Below, one piece after another: positions 38,011 through 49,100 of a DNA stretch of 64,000 nt (position 1 is the stretch's first letter; each line of letters opens with the position of its first letter). Position numbers and translations under genes: made by a program. The notes under the pieces are model-generated. The model was not told the DNA's origin. It searched no databases and saw nothing but the letters and a program-made list of their open reading frames with translations. This stretch comes from Tetragonia tetragonoides (Eukaryota > Streptophyta > Magnoliopsida > Caryophyllales > Aizoaceae), in the NCBI GenBank assembly GCA_038025085.1, contig CM076152.1:27841501-27905500 (forward strand), read 5' to 3'.

Positions 38011-38913
38011 AAATTTAAAAACTGCTATATACCCAAAACGATATTCGAACCCTCAAATTTAATTAAAGATTGACGGCTACCACTTAACGACATATCCTTT
38101 GATTAGGTTGATTAATTAAGGAAGATGTAGAGAGAGGGGGGGGGAGCTGTCACTGACTCATTGAGGTGTGACCTTAACTCCATCCAATTGTCGTTCTGAT
38201 TCATTTCAGTCGGGATTCTCTGTTGTTTGTAAAAGAATAGTAGAGTACTTTTCTTAAAATATCTACCATTGGATTGAAGGGGGTGAGTTTTTGACCGTTA
38301 GATGGAGAGGTTGGATTTTTTAAATTTAAAAAGTTAGAGGAGAGAGATAGGGAGAGAAAAGAACAGTAGAATACTGTTAACAGTAGATGATCTAAATTGG
38401 ATTCACTTGCATAGCAACTTGCAACAACTCCAATGGACATCTTATTATAAGGCTTTCATTTCTTTCTTTTTTAATGTAATCCCTTTTATTTCTTTCTTTT
38501 TTAATTCATTGAGTGCTGCATGGGAGCTGGATTCTATGATGCAATTGTCCTGTCTTTTTTTGGTTTTACTTAGAGTTTGAAACCAACTTTTAGCCCTCGT
38601 GAGTCACGCTTACGTGGATATTGTTGATTGCATTCAAATTATTGGATGTTTCATAAGAAAAAGAATAGTACTGAAAAAAAAAATCTGGTTGGATGATTGA
38701 AAAGTTGAAAACCTTCACGTGTTTTTTATTTTTATTTTTTACCATATAAGACACCATACCATTTGCTGGATTGATCATCGAAGTCTCTTGTAGTTCTTTG
38801 ATCTGCATCTCGATTAGACTAGTACAGTAGTACTATATATAGTTTAATGCATGGGCTCCATGACTCCATAGGCAAGCAGAGGAAAATCTAGCCTTTGAAT
38901 ATTGGAGGAAGTG
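38011..38913. other. Spacer between the transporter promoter and the copia element
   Basis: No coding frame recognised. It contains a G9 run at 38137 and a duplicated TTTCTTTCTTTTTTAAT block near 38459 and 38489. Nothing else stands out. Confidence 0.5.
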
Positions 38914-39097
38914 TGTTACGAGATCTGCGAGATTTCAGGCGCGACTTATAAAAAGTTCAGTTCCGTCAAGTTATCATAGAGTTTGATATTGTTGAGGATT
39001 ATTTCCATATACTAAAAGATATGTATAGTTACTAGGGCTGTATATATATTCCGTGATAATCAATACAGAAACTATCTTTTCTGCCTCTTACTTGTCA
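38914..39097 (+). repeat. 5' LTR of the copia element
   Basis: 184 bp with TATATATATTCCGTGATAAT near its 3' half as a probable TATA region. It lacks a 10-bp CTATTTATGG-type segment present in the right LTR and differs at several single bases. Confidence 0.92.
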
Positions 39098-39110
39098 TGG
39101 TATCAAAGCG
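39098..39110 (+). other. Primer-binding site (initiator tRNA-Met type)
   Basis: TGGTATCAAAGCG directly follows the LTR. TGGTATCAGAGC is the common copia site, so one base differs. Confidence 0.85.
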
Positions 39111-39168
39111 TGAAATATCCATAAACAAACCCTAAACCAAAACTCAAGAAAATCCTAAACCCTAAACA

Positions 39169-40260
39169 ATGGCCGTGGAAGATGATCCACCACCACGCCA
39201 AAAATTGACTCAAAATCCCCTTATTTCCTAGGTCCTCAAGATCGACCTGGTGATTTTATTACTGCGGCCAGATTTAATGGCGAAAATTATGATGATTGGG
39301 TTGGTGAGATTGAGACGGCCCTTCAAGTTTGAAGAAAGTTCGGATTTTTAGATGGTACGATTGTATCTCCAACACCTCCTTGCACACAAGATGATTGGAA
39401 TAGATTTCAAGCCATGTTGGTATCTTGGATTATGAATACTATCACAACAGAAGTGAAGAGTACCTTGTCCAAATATAAAGACGCCAGGCGTATATGGGAG
39501 ACGCTTAAGGAGCAATTTGCTCTTACGAATGGACCACGCATACAACAATTAAAGGCGGCCATCTCTGACTGTAAGCAAACCAAATCCATGTCAGTTGCTT
39601 CTTACTATCGAAAACTCATGGCTCTATGGGAGGAATTGCATAACCATGAACCCTTGATTACTTGTTCTTGTTGTACAAATTGTACCGCAGGCCTTGAACC
39701 GCAGGCCTTGAACATGAGCGTTGTTGTGCACAGGACATGCTTCATGAGATTCTAATGGGTTTATATACCCCATCCTATGGTCCTTTGCGATCAAATATTC
39801 TTGCTCAAGATCCTCTGCCCTCTCTCAGTCGTGCCTACCAGCTAGTTATTCAAGATGAACGAGTCAAAACGTCTTCGGCTCTGCCCTAGGAAAAATCTGA
39901 CGTTGTTGGATTTTCTGCGCGAACTAGTGGGCGCACAAGAGGCAAAATAGAGAAACCTGATAAATCACATCTCTTGTACCTACTGTAAGAAGACAGGCCA
40001 CGAAGTAACTAATTGCTTCGAAATTCATGGATATCCAGAATGGTGGGAGGATCGTGTGAAGTCTGACAGCGGATCAGGTATGACCAAACTGATGATTGGT
40101 CGTAGCCAAAAATCAACGACCTTTTCTTCTTCTCTTGCGACAGGACGTGGTCGAGGGGGGTCTGTGCCAATGCTGCAGTTGTTTCAGAACCCACTGGAAC
40201 ACCATCTGCAGAAATATTTTCCCCTAATCAGTGGAAGGCGCTTGCATTTGTCTTTGGTAA
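39169..40260 (+). pseudogene. gag: Copia gag, broken
   Basis: ATG at 39169 reads MAVEDDPPPRQKLTQNPLIS and then stops through a frame slip. The proper frame resumes as YFLGPQDRPGDFITAARFNG. It includes a UBN2-type capsid part (ARRIWETLKEQFALTNG, MALWEELHNHEP) and a CCHC knuckle CTYCKKTGHEVTNC near 39978-40020, followed by GYPEWW. A TGA near 39330 and further shifts between 39700 and 39960 disable it. Confidence 0.85.
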
Positions 40261-40261
40261 T

Positions 40262-43200
40262 ATGACTGTTTCTGGTAATCGTTTGAGTGGTAAGATTAAT
40301 GGTCACTCTTGGATTATTGATACAGGTGCATCTAATCATGTTACTGGTATTCTTTCTTTATTGTTCGATGTGAAAGACATCCTATGTCTCGTTGGTCTTC
40401 CTGATGGAAAGAAAGTGGTTGCAACAAAGAAGGGATCAGTGCGATTGTCGGATGTTGTGAATCTCACTCATGTTCTTTATGTCCCTCTCTTAAATTGCAG
40501 CTTATTGTCCGTTTCACAATTGTGTTACGATTTGGATAGTTTGTCATTTTTAATCGATATATGTGTGCTATACAGGACCAAACGAGGAAGCTGATTGGAA
40601 TTTGGAACGGGAAGTAAGCAAGATTGACTCTACTACTTCAAGGGACCACATACAGTGCAAGCAGTCACTATGGACGCGAACGCCTCTTCTTTGGCTCTTT
40701 GAAATGCGAGATGGGGCATCCTTCAGAAAAAGTAGTAAAATTACTCCCTCCCGTTTGTAATTCTAAAGGTAGTTTGAATAAAGCTTGTGAAGTGTGTTTT
40801 AGAGCTAAACATCCCAGAGACAAATTCCCTTTGAGTGAGAATAATGCCAGTCGAATTTTTGAACTAATTCATTTTGATTTGTGGGGCACCGATCGTCATA
40901 CATCTTCTTGTGGTGCTAGATATTTTTTGACTATTGTGGATGATTTTTCTCGGGCTGTGTGGGTTTATTTGATGGATGATAAAACATATGTCTTTTCTAA
41001 ATTTATGTCCTTTGTTGCTATGATTGAGCGACAATTTTCTCAAACCATAAAAAAATTATTCGGAGTGATAATGGAACGGAGTTCCGGTGTTTGCTTGGTT
41101 ATTTTACTGCTTGTGGTATCTTATTTCAAACCTCATGCACTGGGACACCACAACAAAATGGGAGAGTTGAAAGGAAACACAAACACATCCTAAATGTTGC
41201 CCGCGCCATGCGCTTCCAAGCTAATTTGCCTATTTATTTTTGGGGAGAGAATGTTTTCACCGCTGCCCATTTAATCAATAGAACTTCTTCCACTGTCTTT
41301 GACAATCACACTCCTTTTGAGAAATTGTTTGGTTATTCTCCATCTTATGATGTCATTCGAGTGTTTGGGTCGTTATGTTTTGCCCACAACCAAAAGACAA
41401 AGGTGGATAAATTTGCGAGTCGTGGCCGTAAATGCATATTTGTTGGGTATTCTTTTGGTCAAAAGGGATGGAGGCTTTATGATCTTGATAAACATGAGTC
41501 CTTTGTGTCAATAGACGTAAAATTCTTTGAAGAGATTTTTCCCTTTGTTGACACGGAAGCTAGCAATATTAGGCCAACGGATCACTTTGATATGGATGTA
41601 GATATTGATTTAAACTTTGCGGAATTTTTGGATGACTCCACTGTTGCTACTGTTCCTAATAACAGGGATACAACAGATGAGGGTCTAGATGTGCCTCTTA
41701 CCCGCAATGAACCTAATTCCTCTGCCACTGTCAATATTAGGTCTGACCAAACCACAAATCCGGCAAGCCCAACAGAAATAGAACACCGTAGTGTTGTAGA
41801 CGACTCTGTTCACACTGGGTCTGACCATACTGAAGAACAGGCAGGCTTAAATGATCAGGGTTCCGAGGAAGTTTTGGATCGTGGAAAGCGCACTAAAACT
41901 CCTTCAGTGCTCCTCAAAGATTTTGTTACTCACAACATTGTTAAAGAGAGTCCATCGAACACTGCTACTTCTCCTCCATAGCATACCTCAGGTACTCCTT
42001 TTTCTATAGCACACTATATTAATTGTGACAGATTTTCTATGCAATATCGCAAGTTCCTTGCAGCTGTAATTACAGGAGATGAACTTCGGTCTTCTAAGGA
42101 GGCCTTGAAAGATGATGGGTGGAAGAAGGCTATGCAAGAGGAAATTAAAGCCTTAGAGGATAATGGTACTTGGACTCTCGAACCGCTTCCACCTGGCAAG
42201 CGTGCACTAGGAAATTAATGGGTCTATAAGAGGAAATACCTCTCCAATGGAGATCTTGATCGGTTAAAAGCTTGCTTGATTATTTTTGTAAATCATCAAA
42301 TTGAAAGCTTGGATTACTCTGAGACCTTTGCTCCCGTTGCCAAAATGGCAACCATTCGTGCCTTCTTAGCTATTGTCGCTTCAAAGAATTGGAAACTTCA
42401 CCAAATGGATGTCCACAATGCCTTTCTCCATGGTGATCTTGATGAGGAAGTTCATATGAAATTGCCTCCAGGCTTCATGTTAGCGGAGCCAAATCTGGTA
42501 TGTCGTCTTCGCAAATCTTTATATCGCTTAAAACAAGCACCCCGTTGTTGGTTTGCAAAACTGGTAACTGCTTTGAAAGGGTATGGCTTTCTCCAGTCTT
42601 ACTCTGATTAATCCCTGTTTACTTACACTAAAGATGGCGTGCAGCTCAATGTCTTGGTATATGTTGATGATTTAATTATTTCTGGCAATAATTATATTGC
42701 TTTAAGTGCTTTCAAAGCGTATTTGGGTGACTATTTTCATATGAAAGACCTTGGTCAACTTAAATATTTTCTGGGTATTGAGGTAGCTCGGAGTACAGTT
42801 GGCTTATTCCTTTGTCAAAGAAAGTATACTCTTGACATTATTACTGAGGTCGGCCTCTTGGGGGCAAAACCAGTAGATACTCCTATTGAGCAAATCACAA
42901 GTTAGTCCATGCCATTGGTGTAAAATTTGATGATCCGGAATCCTATCGGTGCCTTGTAGGTCGTCTTGTGTATTTATCTGTCACACGACCTGACTTGGCA
43001 TATTCGGTTCTTCTTTTATCTCAATTTATGCAAGATCCTCACCAAGAGCATTGGGAGGCCGCTCTACGGGTTGTGCGTTATTTAAAGGGAACTCCAGGTC
43101 AAGGTATTTTTATTGCGCGCTAACAGTGACTTATCTTTAAATGGATGGTGTGACTCGGATTGGGCTGCTTGTCCTCTCATACGGCGATCCTTAACGGGTT

Positions 43201-43595
43201 GGCTGGTATTCCTTGGTCAATCACCTATCTCATGGAAAACAAAGAAGCAAAATACTGTCTCAAAGTCTTTCGCTGAAGCAGTATATCGCTCCATGGCTGC
43301 CATCACTTGTGAGCTCGAGTGGTTGAAAGGTTTGTTATTAAGTTTGGGTGTTCATCATCCCAAATCTATACCATTGTTTTGTCATAGCCAATCGGCTTTA
43401 CATATTGCCCGCAATCCTGTTTATCATGAACGCATGAAGCATATCGAAGTTGATTGTCACTTTGTTCGTGGTGCTATTACCGAAGGTCTGATTGCCCCGT
43501 CGTATGTTCCTACGACAGTGCAATTGGCTGACTTATTTACAAAGGCTCTAGGCAGGAGCAGTTTGATCTATTACTCAGCAAGTTGGGCATCGTGA
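40262..43595 (+). pseudogene. pol: Copia pol: protease, integrase, RT, RNase H; broken
   Basis: Protease core WIIDTGASNHVTG lies in 40262-40594. The pre-integrase and integrase region starts near 40650 (GHPSEKVVKLLP, FDLWGTDRHTSSCGARYFLT). It shifts frame near 41070 and continues with GTPQQNGRVERKHKHILNVA and FVGYSFGQKGWRLYD (41091-41981). RT appears in pieces: DYSETFAPVAKMATIRAFLA (42276-42611) and YVDDLIISGNN (42639-42905). RNase H (43113-43595) has WCDSDWAACP and ends with ADLFTKALG. Several stops, including TAA at 42216-42218 and 42609-42611, separate the parts. Confidence 0.88.
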
Positions 43596-43613
43596 ACCCC
43601 CATACTCCAACTT

Positions 43614-43622
43614 AAGGGGGGG
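43614..43622 (+). other. Polypurine tract of the copia element
   Basis: AAGGGGGGG immediately before the TGTTACG of the right LTR. Confidence 0.8.
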
Positions 43623-43816
43623 TGTTACGAGATCTGCGAGATTCCAGGCGCGACTTATGGAAAGTTCGGTTCCGCCTATTTATGGCAAGTTATCATAGAG
43701 TTTGATATTGTTTAGGATTGTTTCCATATACTAAAAGATATGTATATTTACTAGGACTGTATATATATTCCGTGATAATCAATACAGAAACTATATTTTC
43801 TACCTCAAACTTGTCA
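43623..43816 (+). repeat. 3' LTR of the copia element
   Basis: 194 bp, same ends as the left LTR. It differs by the 10-bp segment near 43676-43685 and scattered substitutions. The target copy AAGTG follows at 43817. Confidence 0.92.
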
Positions 43817-43954
43817 AAGTGCCCCGACTCAGATATGGGATATGAGTGTTATATTTTAATAAAGGGTTACGAAAGGCCCCATGTTATATGACGTCCTCGC
43901 TAATCATTTATCCTAGATTTGTCAATGTATATACGTGTACTGCGTATGGATTTA

Positions 43955-44145
43955 GGCCCTGTTCTTTTCGTCGATTCCATGCTGCATTTCGTTCCGTTTC
44001 GTTCCGTTCCATTCCGCATTCTGTACTACTTCATTTTGTCTCACATTCTTTTGAACTATCCGCGTCGCGCCGTTCTGTTCCGTTCTGTTCCAATCCGTTC
44101 CGTTCCTCACCGTCCCATACCATTCCGTTGAAGAGAACAAGGATC
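43955..44145 (+). mobile_element. Tourist-like MITE, copy 3
   Basis: GGCCCTGTTCTTTTCGTCGA start with TTA before it. The interior is rich in CGTTCCGTTCC, and the end GAAGAGAACAAGG is degraded. It belongs to the same family as the pair in the transporter intron. Confidence 0.75.
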
Positions 44146-46184
44146 CACATCGGTTTAAATGTTTTGTAATTTAGTGAAGTAAAAATTTTGTATGCAATGG
44201 CCTACTCCTTAATTAAAGATTTTGGTTATACTTTACACAAATAGCTTATCGAAAGTTTAGACAAAGTAAAATAAATAACTAATAGATGGAAAATTAGTTA
44301 AAAGTTGTTATGGATAAGTTTTAAGAAAAAAACAGTTGCTATGGATGTGTGGCTTATCTTCTTAGCGGATTTTATATTCCCTCCTATTTCAATACCCTCA
44401 CAAACCACTCATTCTGGTGCCTCCTCACTCCCTTTTTCAACTTCTAAGAAGCTTAAAATATGTCTTAGGATAACAAGAAGTAGAAGCTCCAATTTGAAAC
44501 TTTTGTTTTTCGGTCTTCTAGGGGTGTCTAAAGTTTCTTATAAGTTGAAAATGGCGGTGGCTAAGAGTAGAGGAGTTGTTTGAGAGGGAAAGTTTTGCAC
44601 TTAAATGTTTTGCTAGCTAAACCTGATCGAAAGTTTTTATGAATAGGTCAGGAGCGGATCTAATGAGCAACGCTATTCATGGACACTGGTAGGTAACAAA
44701 AATTTCTTATATTTTTGTCAAAATCTAGGTCGAAATTCTCATAAAATATATGAGGAGGACACCGTAAATAAGAGACGGTGACAACTATAAGGTAAATGAA
44801 CACCAATATTAAAATTTGCTAGATCCGTCTGTGGAATAACTTCTCTTAATGAATAATTTGAAAACTTTTTCATCGTTGAGAGTTGAAAAACTAGCCAAAA
44901 GTTGAAATGATCTATGATAAAATTTTCAAAATATACAGCTATGTGAGAGCTGTCGGCCATGTCACTAGTAGCATTTAGGGGGAAGAGAGAGAACCGTAAT
45001 ATGGACTACGTTATTTGGTAAATGAATAAAAGAATTCTCTCAAATACATCATTTTCCGCATTTACGCATTACACTTGTGGATGAGAATTGAGATTTGGCG
45101 CAGTGACACCACTCCCACATTCCACCCTCAAGACAGGGTTTAATTCTTATCCCCACCAATTTAAAATCCCCGACTTTTATCCTCCCACAAAGCTGTTGGG
45201 ACTATCTTACCATCATTAAAATAAATAACTAATGGAATGATCATAAAACCAATATGTAAACTGTAAACCTATCCAATACAATACCCCCATTTTGGATCGA
45301 CCGATCATGTTTTGTTACAATGATAGCCTAAAATCTTGGAATTGGTATACAAATAGGATCCTAGACCTTGGGGTTCGGTTATTATGACATACCAGCCACT
45401 TTATCAGCAGCGCCACAAGAAAAGTTTACAATGATCACTGTAAGGTGGTCACTTATAAGTGTATAGACCAAGAGCATTGGTCTACTTTAATCTATGTTCC
45501 ACAATAACCAAATGTAGTTTGATCCCAAACAACTCTAATGAGTTATGATCTTTTAACCAAATTACGTGTGTAATCAAAACAAAGGTAGTGTGGTTTAGTT
45601 CAATCGGCAGCGGTTGCCATGGAAGAAAAGAAATCCCTGTAATGAACACAATTTTTGTTTAAATTTTATTTTATTATTTATAAATTTTTAGGGGAACCTG
45701 CGATGAACGTATGTCGTATGATCGCCATGGATTCAACAAATGATTTTGCAGAATTTCCCTTCAATTTTCAGTACTCGCTCGTGGGCAGAATTTCCCTTCA
45801 ACAAATGCGGATCGAGACTTGAGCCCAAAAACGAGGCATGAACAAGGGCATGGCATACAAAGATCCAAAAGAACTTATTTCATTTGATACACTCAAAAAT
45901 GTTACATGGCCACTGATCTCTAGTCTTTTCACTTTCATTCCCAATATATTTATATACATTTAAGGACCCTATGCATACAAGAACTGGTAGTTCTGTCTTC
46001 TGCATGAACAGGCATGCTTCCAGATATCCTCCCTGGCTGCTATATTGCATACAGAATCAGAACTTTAAGACTTCAACATAATTAGCCAACTGATGCCGCC
46101 AAATAAATTTTGGGAGCGCCAGTTTCCGAAGTCATTCAGATGATGCTTCAAACAGGGTTAGATGAAGATCATCTGAGTCGTAAA
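44146..46184. other. Spacer between the copia/MITE region and SPL7
   Basis: Apart from one small hAT-like MITE (44649-44833), no gene is recognisable. The open frame at 44305-44583 has no recognisable domain. The part next to 46184 should be the SPL7 3' untranslated region. Confidence 0.5.
44649..44833. mobile_element. hAT-like MITE, 185 bp
   Basis: Inverted ends CAGGAGCGGATCTA and TAGATCCGTCTGTG (11 of 14 match). Flanks GAATAGGT (44641-44648) and GAATAACT (44834-44841) agree at six of eight positions, consistent with a decayed 8-bp hAT target duplication. Confidence 0.65.
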
Positions 46185-49100
46185 CTACAAAGAATTGTCA
46201 AATAGACACCTTCTGATAGTCACTGCTAATTTGCTGGCCTTGTTTGGGTGGAAGACAACAGCACATACACCACAGCAAAGTGCGACGGCAGCAATCATGT
46301 AAATAAAAGGGCGAGAATTGACTACTTTCTTTGATAACATGAGGTTGCATGACTTCCTCGGCCATTCTCTGCTGTCTGCTACATGCATTGCAACTTCTCC
46401 ATTCAGAAGTGAAAGAGTTTCCCCTTCTCCATGAGAAACTGGACAGTTCAGAAACGCGGAGCTCATGTCTGCTCTCGTCTTCTTGGCCTGAAACACAAAT
46501 AGAATCAACCAATTATTACAGGGGAATCTATTTATTCACATTTTTTGCACGTTCTCTTCATGAAAAACCAAATACCACAAAGTATTTTTTATTATATAAA
46601 TTAATTAACAAGCCACTTTTTTCTTCTCAAGCCACCTATAACATAAGCTTTTATATAACCATTTGTGTCCAGATCATGAGTCATCTGACCAGGCGAAAAA
46701 AGACAGAAGGTCAATGACATTGTCCCATACAGTTAAGGCCTCAATTTGGCTTTCCTCTTTTCTTGTGGGGAGCAGGGGTGAGGGGTTGTGTGACTAATTG
46801 TAGGTGGAGCTCACACAACATATGTACACATGATAAAACATACATCTGAGATATTGCCAGATCCTTTCACGAAATGCACACACCAAAACTTGTGTGTCAA
46901 ACCAAAACATAACGGAGACGAAATCAAAGGATTTCAGACATTTCTTTTCTTGGAATGACAACCTGCTGATACATGAGAGTAACTTTAATTCTTCATAGTC
47001 TCCTTGCTATGGCGAAGACTGATCCATGTCAATTAAAAAGGTTCATGTAAATACAAACAAGTAAATCAAACATTGAGGACTAATCCAGCAATATATCGGA
47101 TATTGTTTTCCAAAAAAATGGTCCAAGAAACTAGAAACTCAAACAAACTGCCATGCAGAAACTTCATACAACAGATCCACCCAGTACCCCACAATCAACA
47201 ATGATACAAGCAATTGAGCTAAATCTACAACTTCATACGACCATTTAGAGTTGTCAAGTAATTGATAGTATCATCATGACAACCAGCAACAGAGTTGTCA
47301 AGTAATTGATAGTATCATCATGACAACCAGCAAACAAGTCTCCCCTTTGCCTACCCCATGTCTGTGAGTAGATTGAACACTGATAAGTTCACAGGAAAAG
47401 TAATCCATAAAAGAAATAATATAATAACCACAGGAACTACCTGGAAACAATGGAGCCTTTTGTCAGCAACACCTTCTAAATAGGTGTTTTCGAATATCAG
47501 CCATAAGGCCCATAGCCCCATAACCATCTCTCAACTAGTTTGTAATTTAGCACATTTGGCCAGTTAAAATGATCATTTTCCCTACAAATTACATATGCCC
47601 GATACTGTTATTCTGTCGTAAGGACAAAATGTTCGACAAAAAGGTCAAAGTTGTGGTGGTAAATTGCACGGAGAAAAAGGTTCAAAGGATAGTTTCCTGA
47701 GAAAAATACCTAAATGGAAACAGAAACAAAAGAAACCATAATGATAATTAATTCTTGTTTGTCACAGACCACCTTCAATATATGACAAGTTTTAGCAAAC
47801 CACATTGAAAACTTTTGTCCTTTAACAAACCACCTACGACCATTTTCCAGCCAAAATTAATGGGGATTGACCATTTTACACCTAGCTTATTAGCTTGTTT
47901 GGGTCCTACATAAGATCGTAAATTGTCACGTCATTGCAAGCATGTAGAGATAGGGAGAGGGCATACGTAAAAATGCAAGGGGTCAGCGGCTAAAGCATTA
48001 AAATTTAAGCCAGTGGCGAGATAATATTCTCCGCAAGCATATTAGCAAGGAGACCATTGAAGAATACAAGTTACTCACAACCCCATGTATTTTTGAAGGT
48101 TGTTTTCTGAAAAATATTTTCAGAGGTTTGTTAAAAAATGCCATATATTCAGGGGCGAAGCCAGGGGGGGGTGGCTGGCGTAGGCCTGGCCGTTTCCCAG
48201 CCCAGCATTCCTTTATTTATTTTTTCCCGGCCCTTGTAAAAACTAAATAAATATAACAAATTGTGTATTATAGACACAAAAAGCAAACTGGCGTACTGGT
48301 TTGGAACTTCTTTGTAAGATATGCACATGGTCATTACTTCAACAGCTTGCCTCCAAGATTCTCAGTGAATACTTTTTGGTGGATAGAAAATATAATCCAA
48401 AATACTATTAGTAATATTTATACAATTACAATAATTAATTTCTACTTATTCATTCTAAATAAATAAAACTCTATTTGTGATGTTTCAAGCAGTTTTTAGA
48501 ACTCTAATATGATGGACTAATAAATTAAGTATATTATTTCGGCCTAATTGACATTTTTGTATGTTCAGTTTAGATTGATTGATGGATAAATAAGATTACT
48601 AAAAAGTAATAAACATTCCATGAGCATTCTTATAACTTTATTAACAACAATGAAAAAAACTTTATTTTTCTTTGATGGAAATGAACAAGAGGTTACTGAA
48701 ATGGTAAAATTTAGACTTTGTTACTGATGATTTCTCTTCTATGAAAAAACATACTAGTAAAGATTTTCTTTTAACACTATATTTTTTTTTTGTTTATATA
48801 AGTTTCGGCCCCCCTACTCATAAATTCCTGGCTTCGCCCCTGCATATATTAAAAGTGGTTTTTGACATTTAAAACATTAAAAGTTTTTAAATTTTGGGAA
48901 ACATCTGATTTTGTGACAAGTCAAAAGTTTCACATGATCATGATGGTTGTATCAAGGTAAAATGTAGAGTTTCTCCTCCAATACTGGATATTAAGACCTT
49001 GGTCACAACGGTTTCCTGCCCTCAGAGTTCCTCAACAGCATAGACCGTGGAAACTTAGACAAGAAGAAAGCTCGACCAAAGAAAGAAGTCGCATTATCAC

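Larger units (their letters stand above)
38914..43816 (+). mobile_element. Ty1/copia retrotransposon (Ale/Retrofit-like), complete outline, broken ORFs
   Basis: Short LTRs (184 and 194 bp) start TGTTACGAGATCTGCGAG and end CTTGTCA. The 5-bp duplication AAGTG is exact (38909-38913 and 43817-43821). A Met-type primer site TGGTATCAAAGC follows the left LTR, and AAGGGGGGG precedes the right one. The domain order Gag, PR, INT, RT, RNase H is that of copia. The size of 4.9 kb, the short LTRs and a Gag opening in the PQDRPGDFITAARFNGENYD style fit the Ale/Retrofit lineage. Numerous stops and frameshifts make it defective. Confidence 0.93.

Noticed and set aside
43952..44140. Minus-strand frame rich in NGT/RNE repeats
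   Set aside because: It is the CGTTCC-rich body of the Tourist-like MITE at 43955-44145.
44305..44583. Plus-strand frame of 92 residues between the copia element and SPL7
   Set aside because: No domain, no splice context and no similarity I can recognise. It is too short to call by openness alone.
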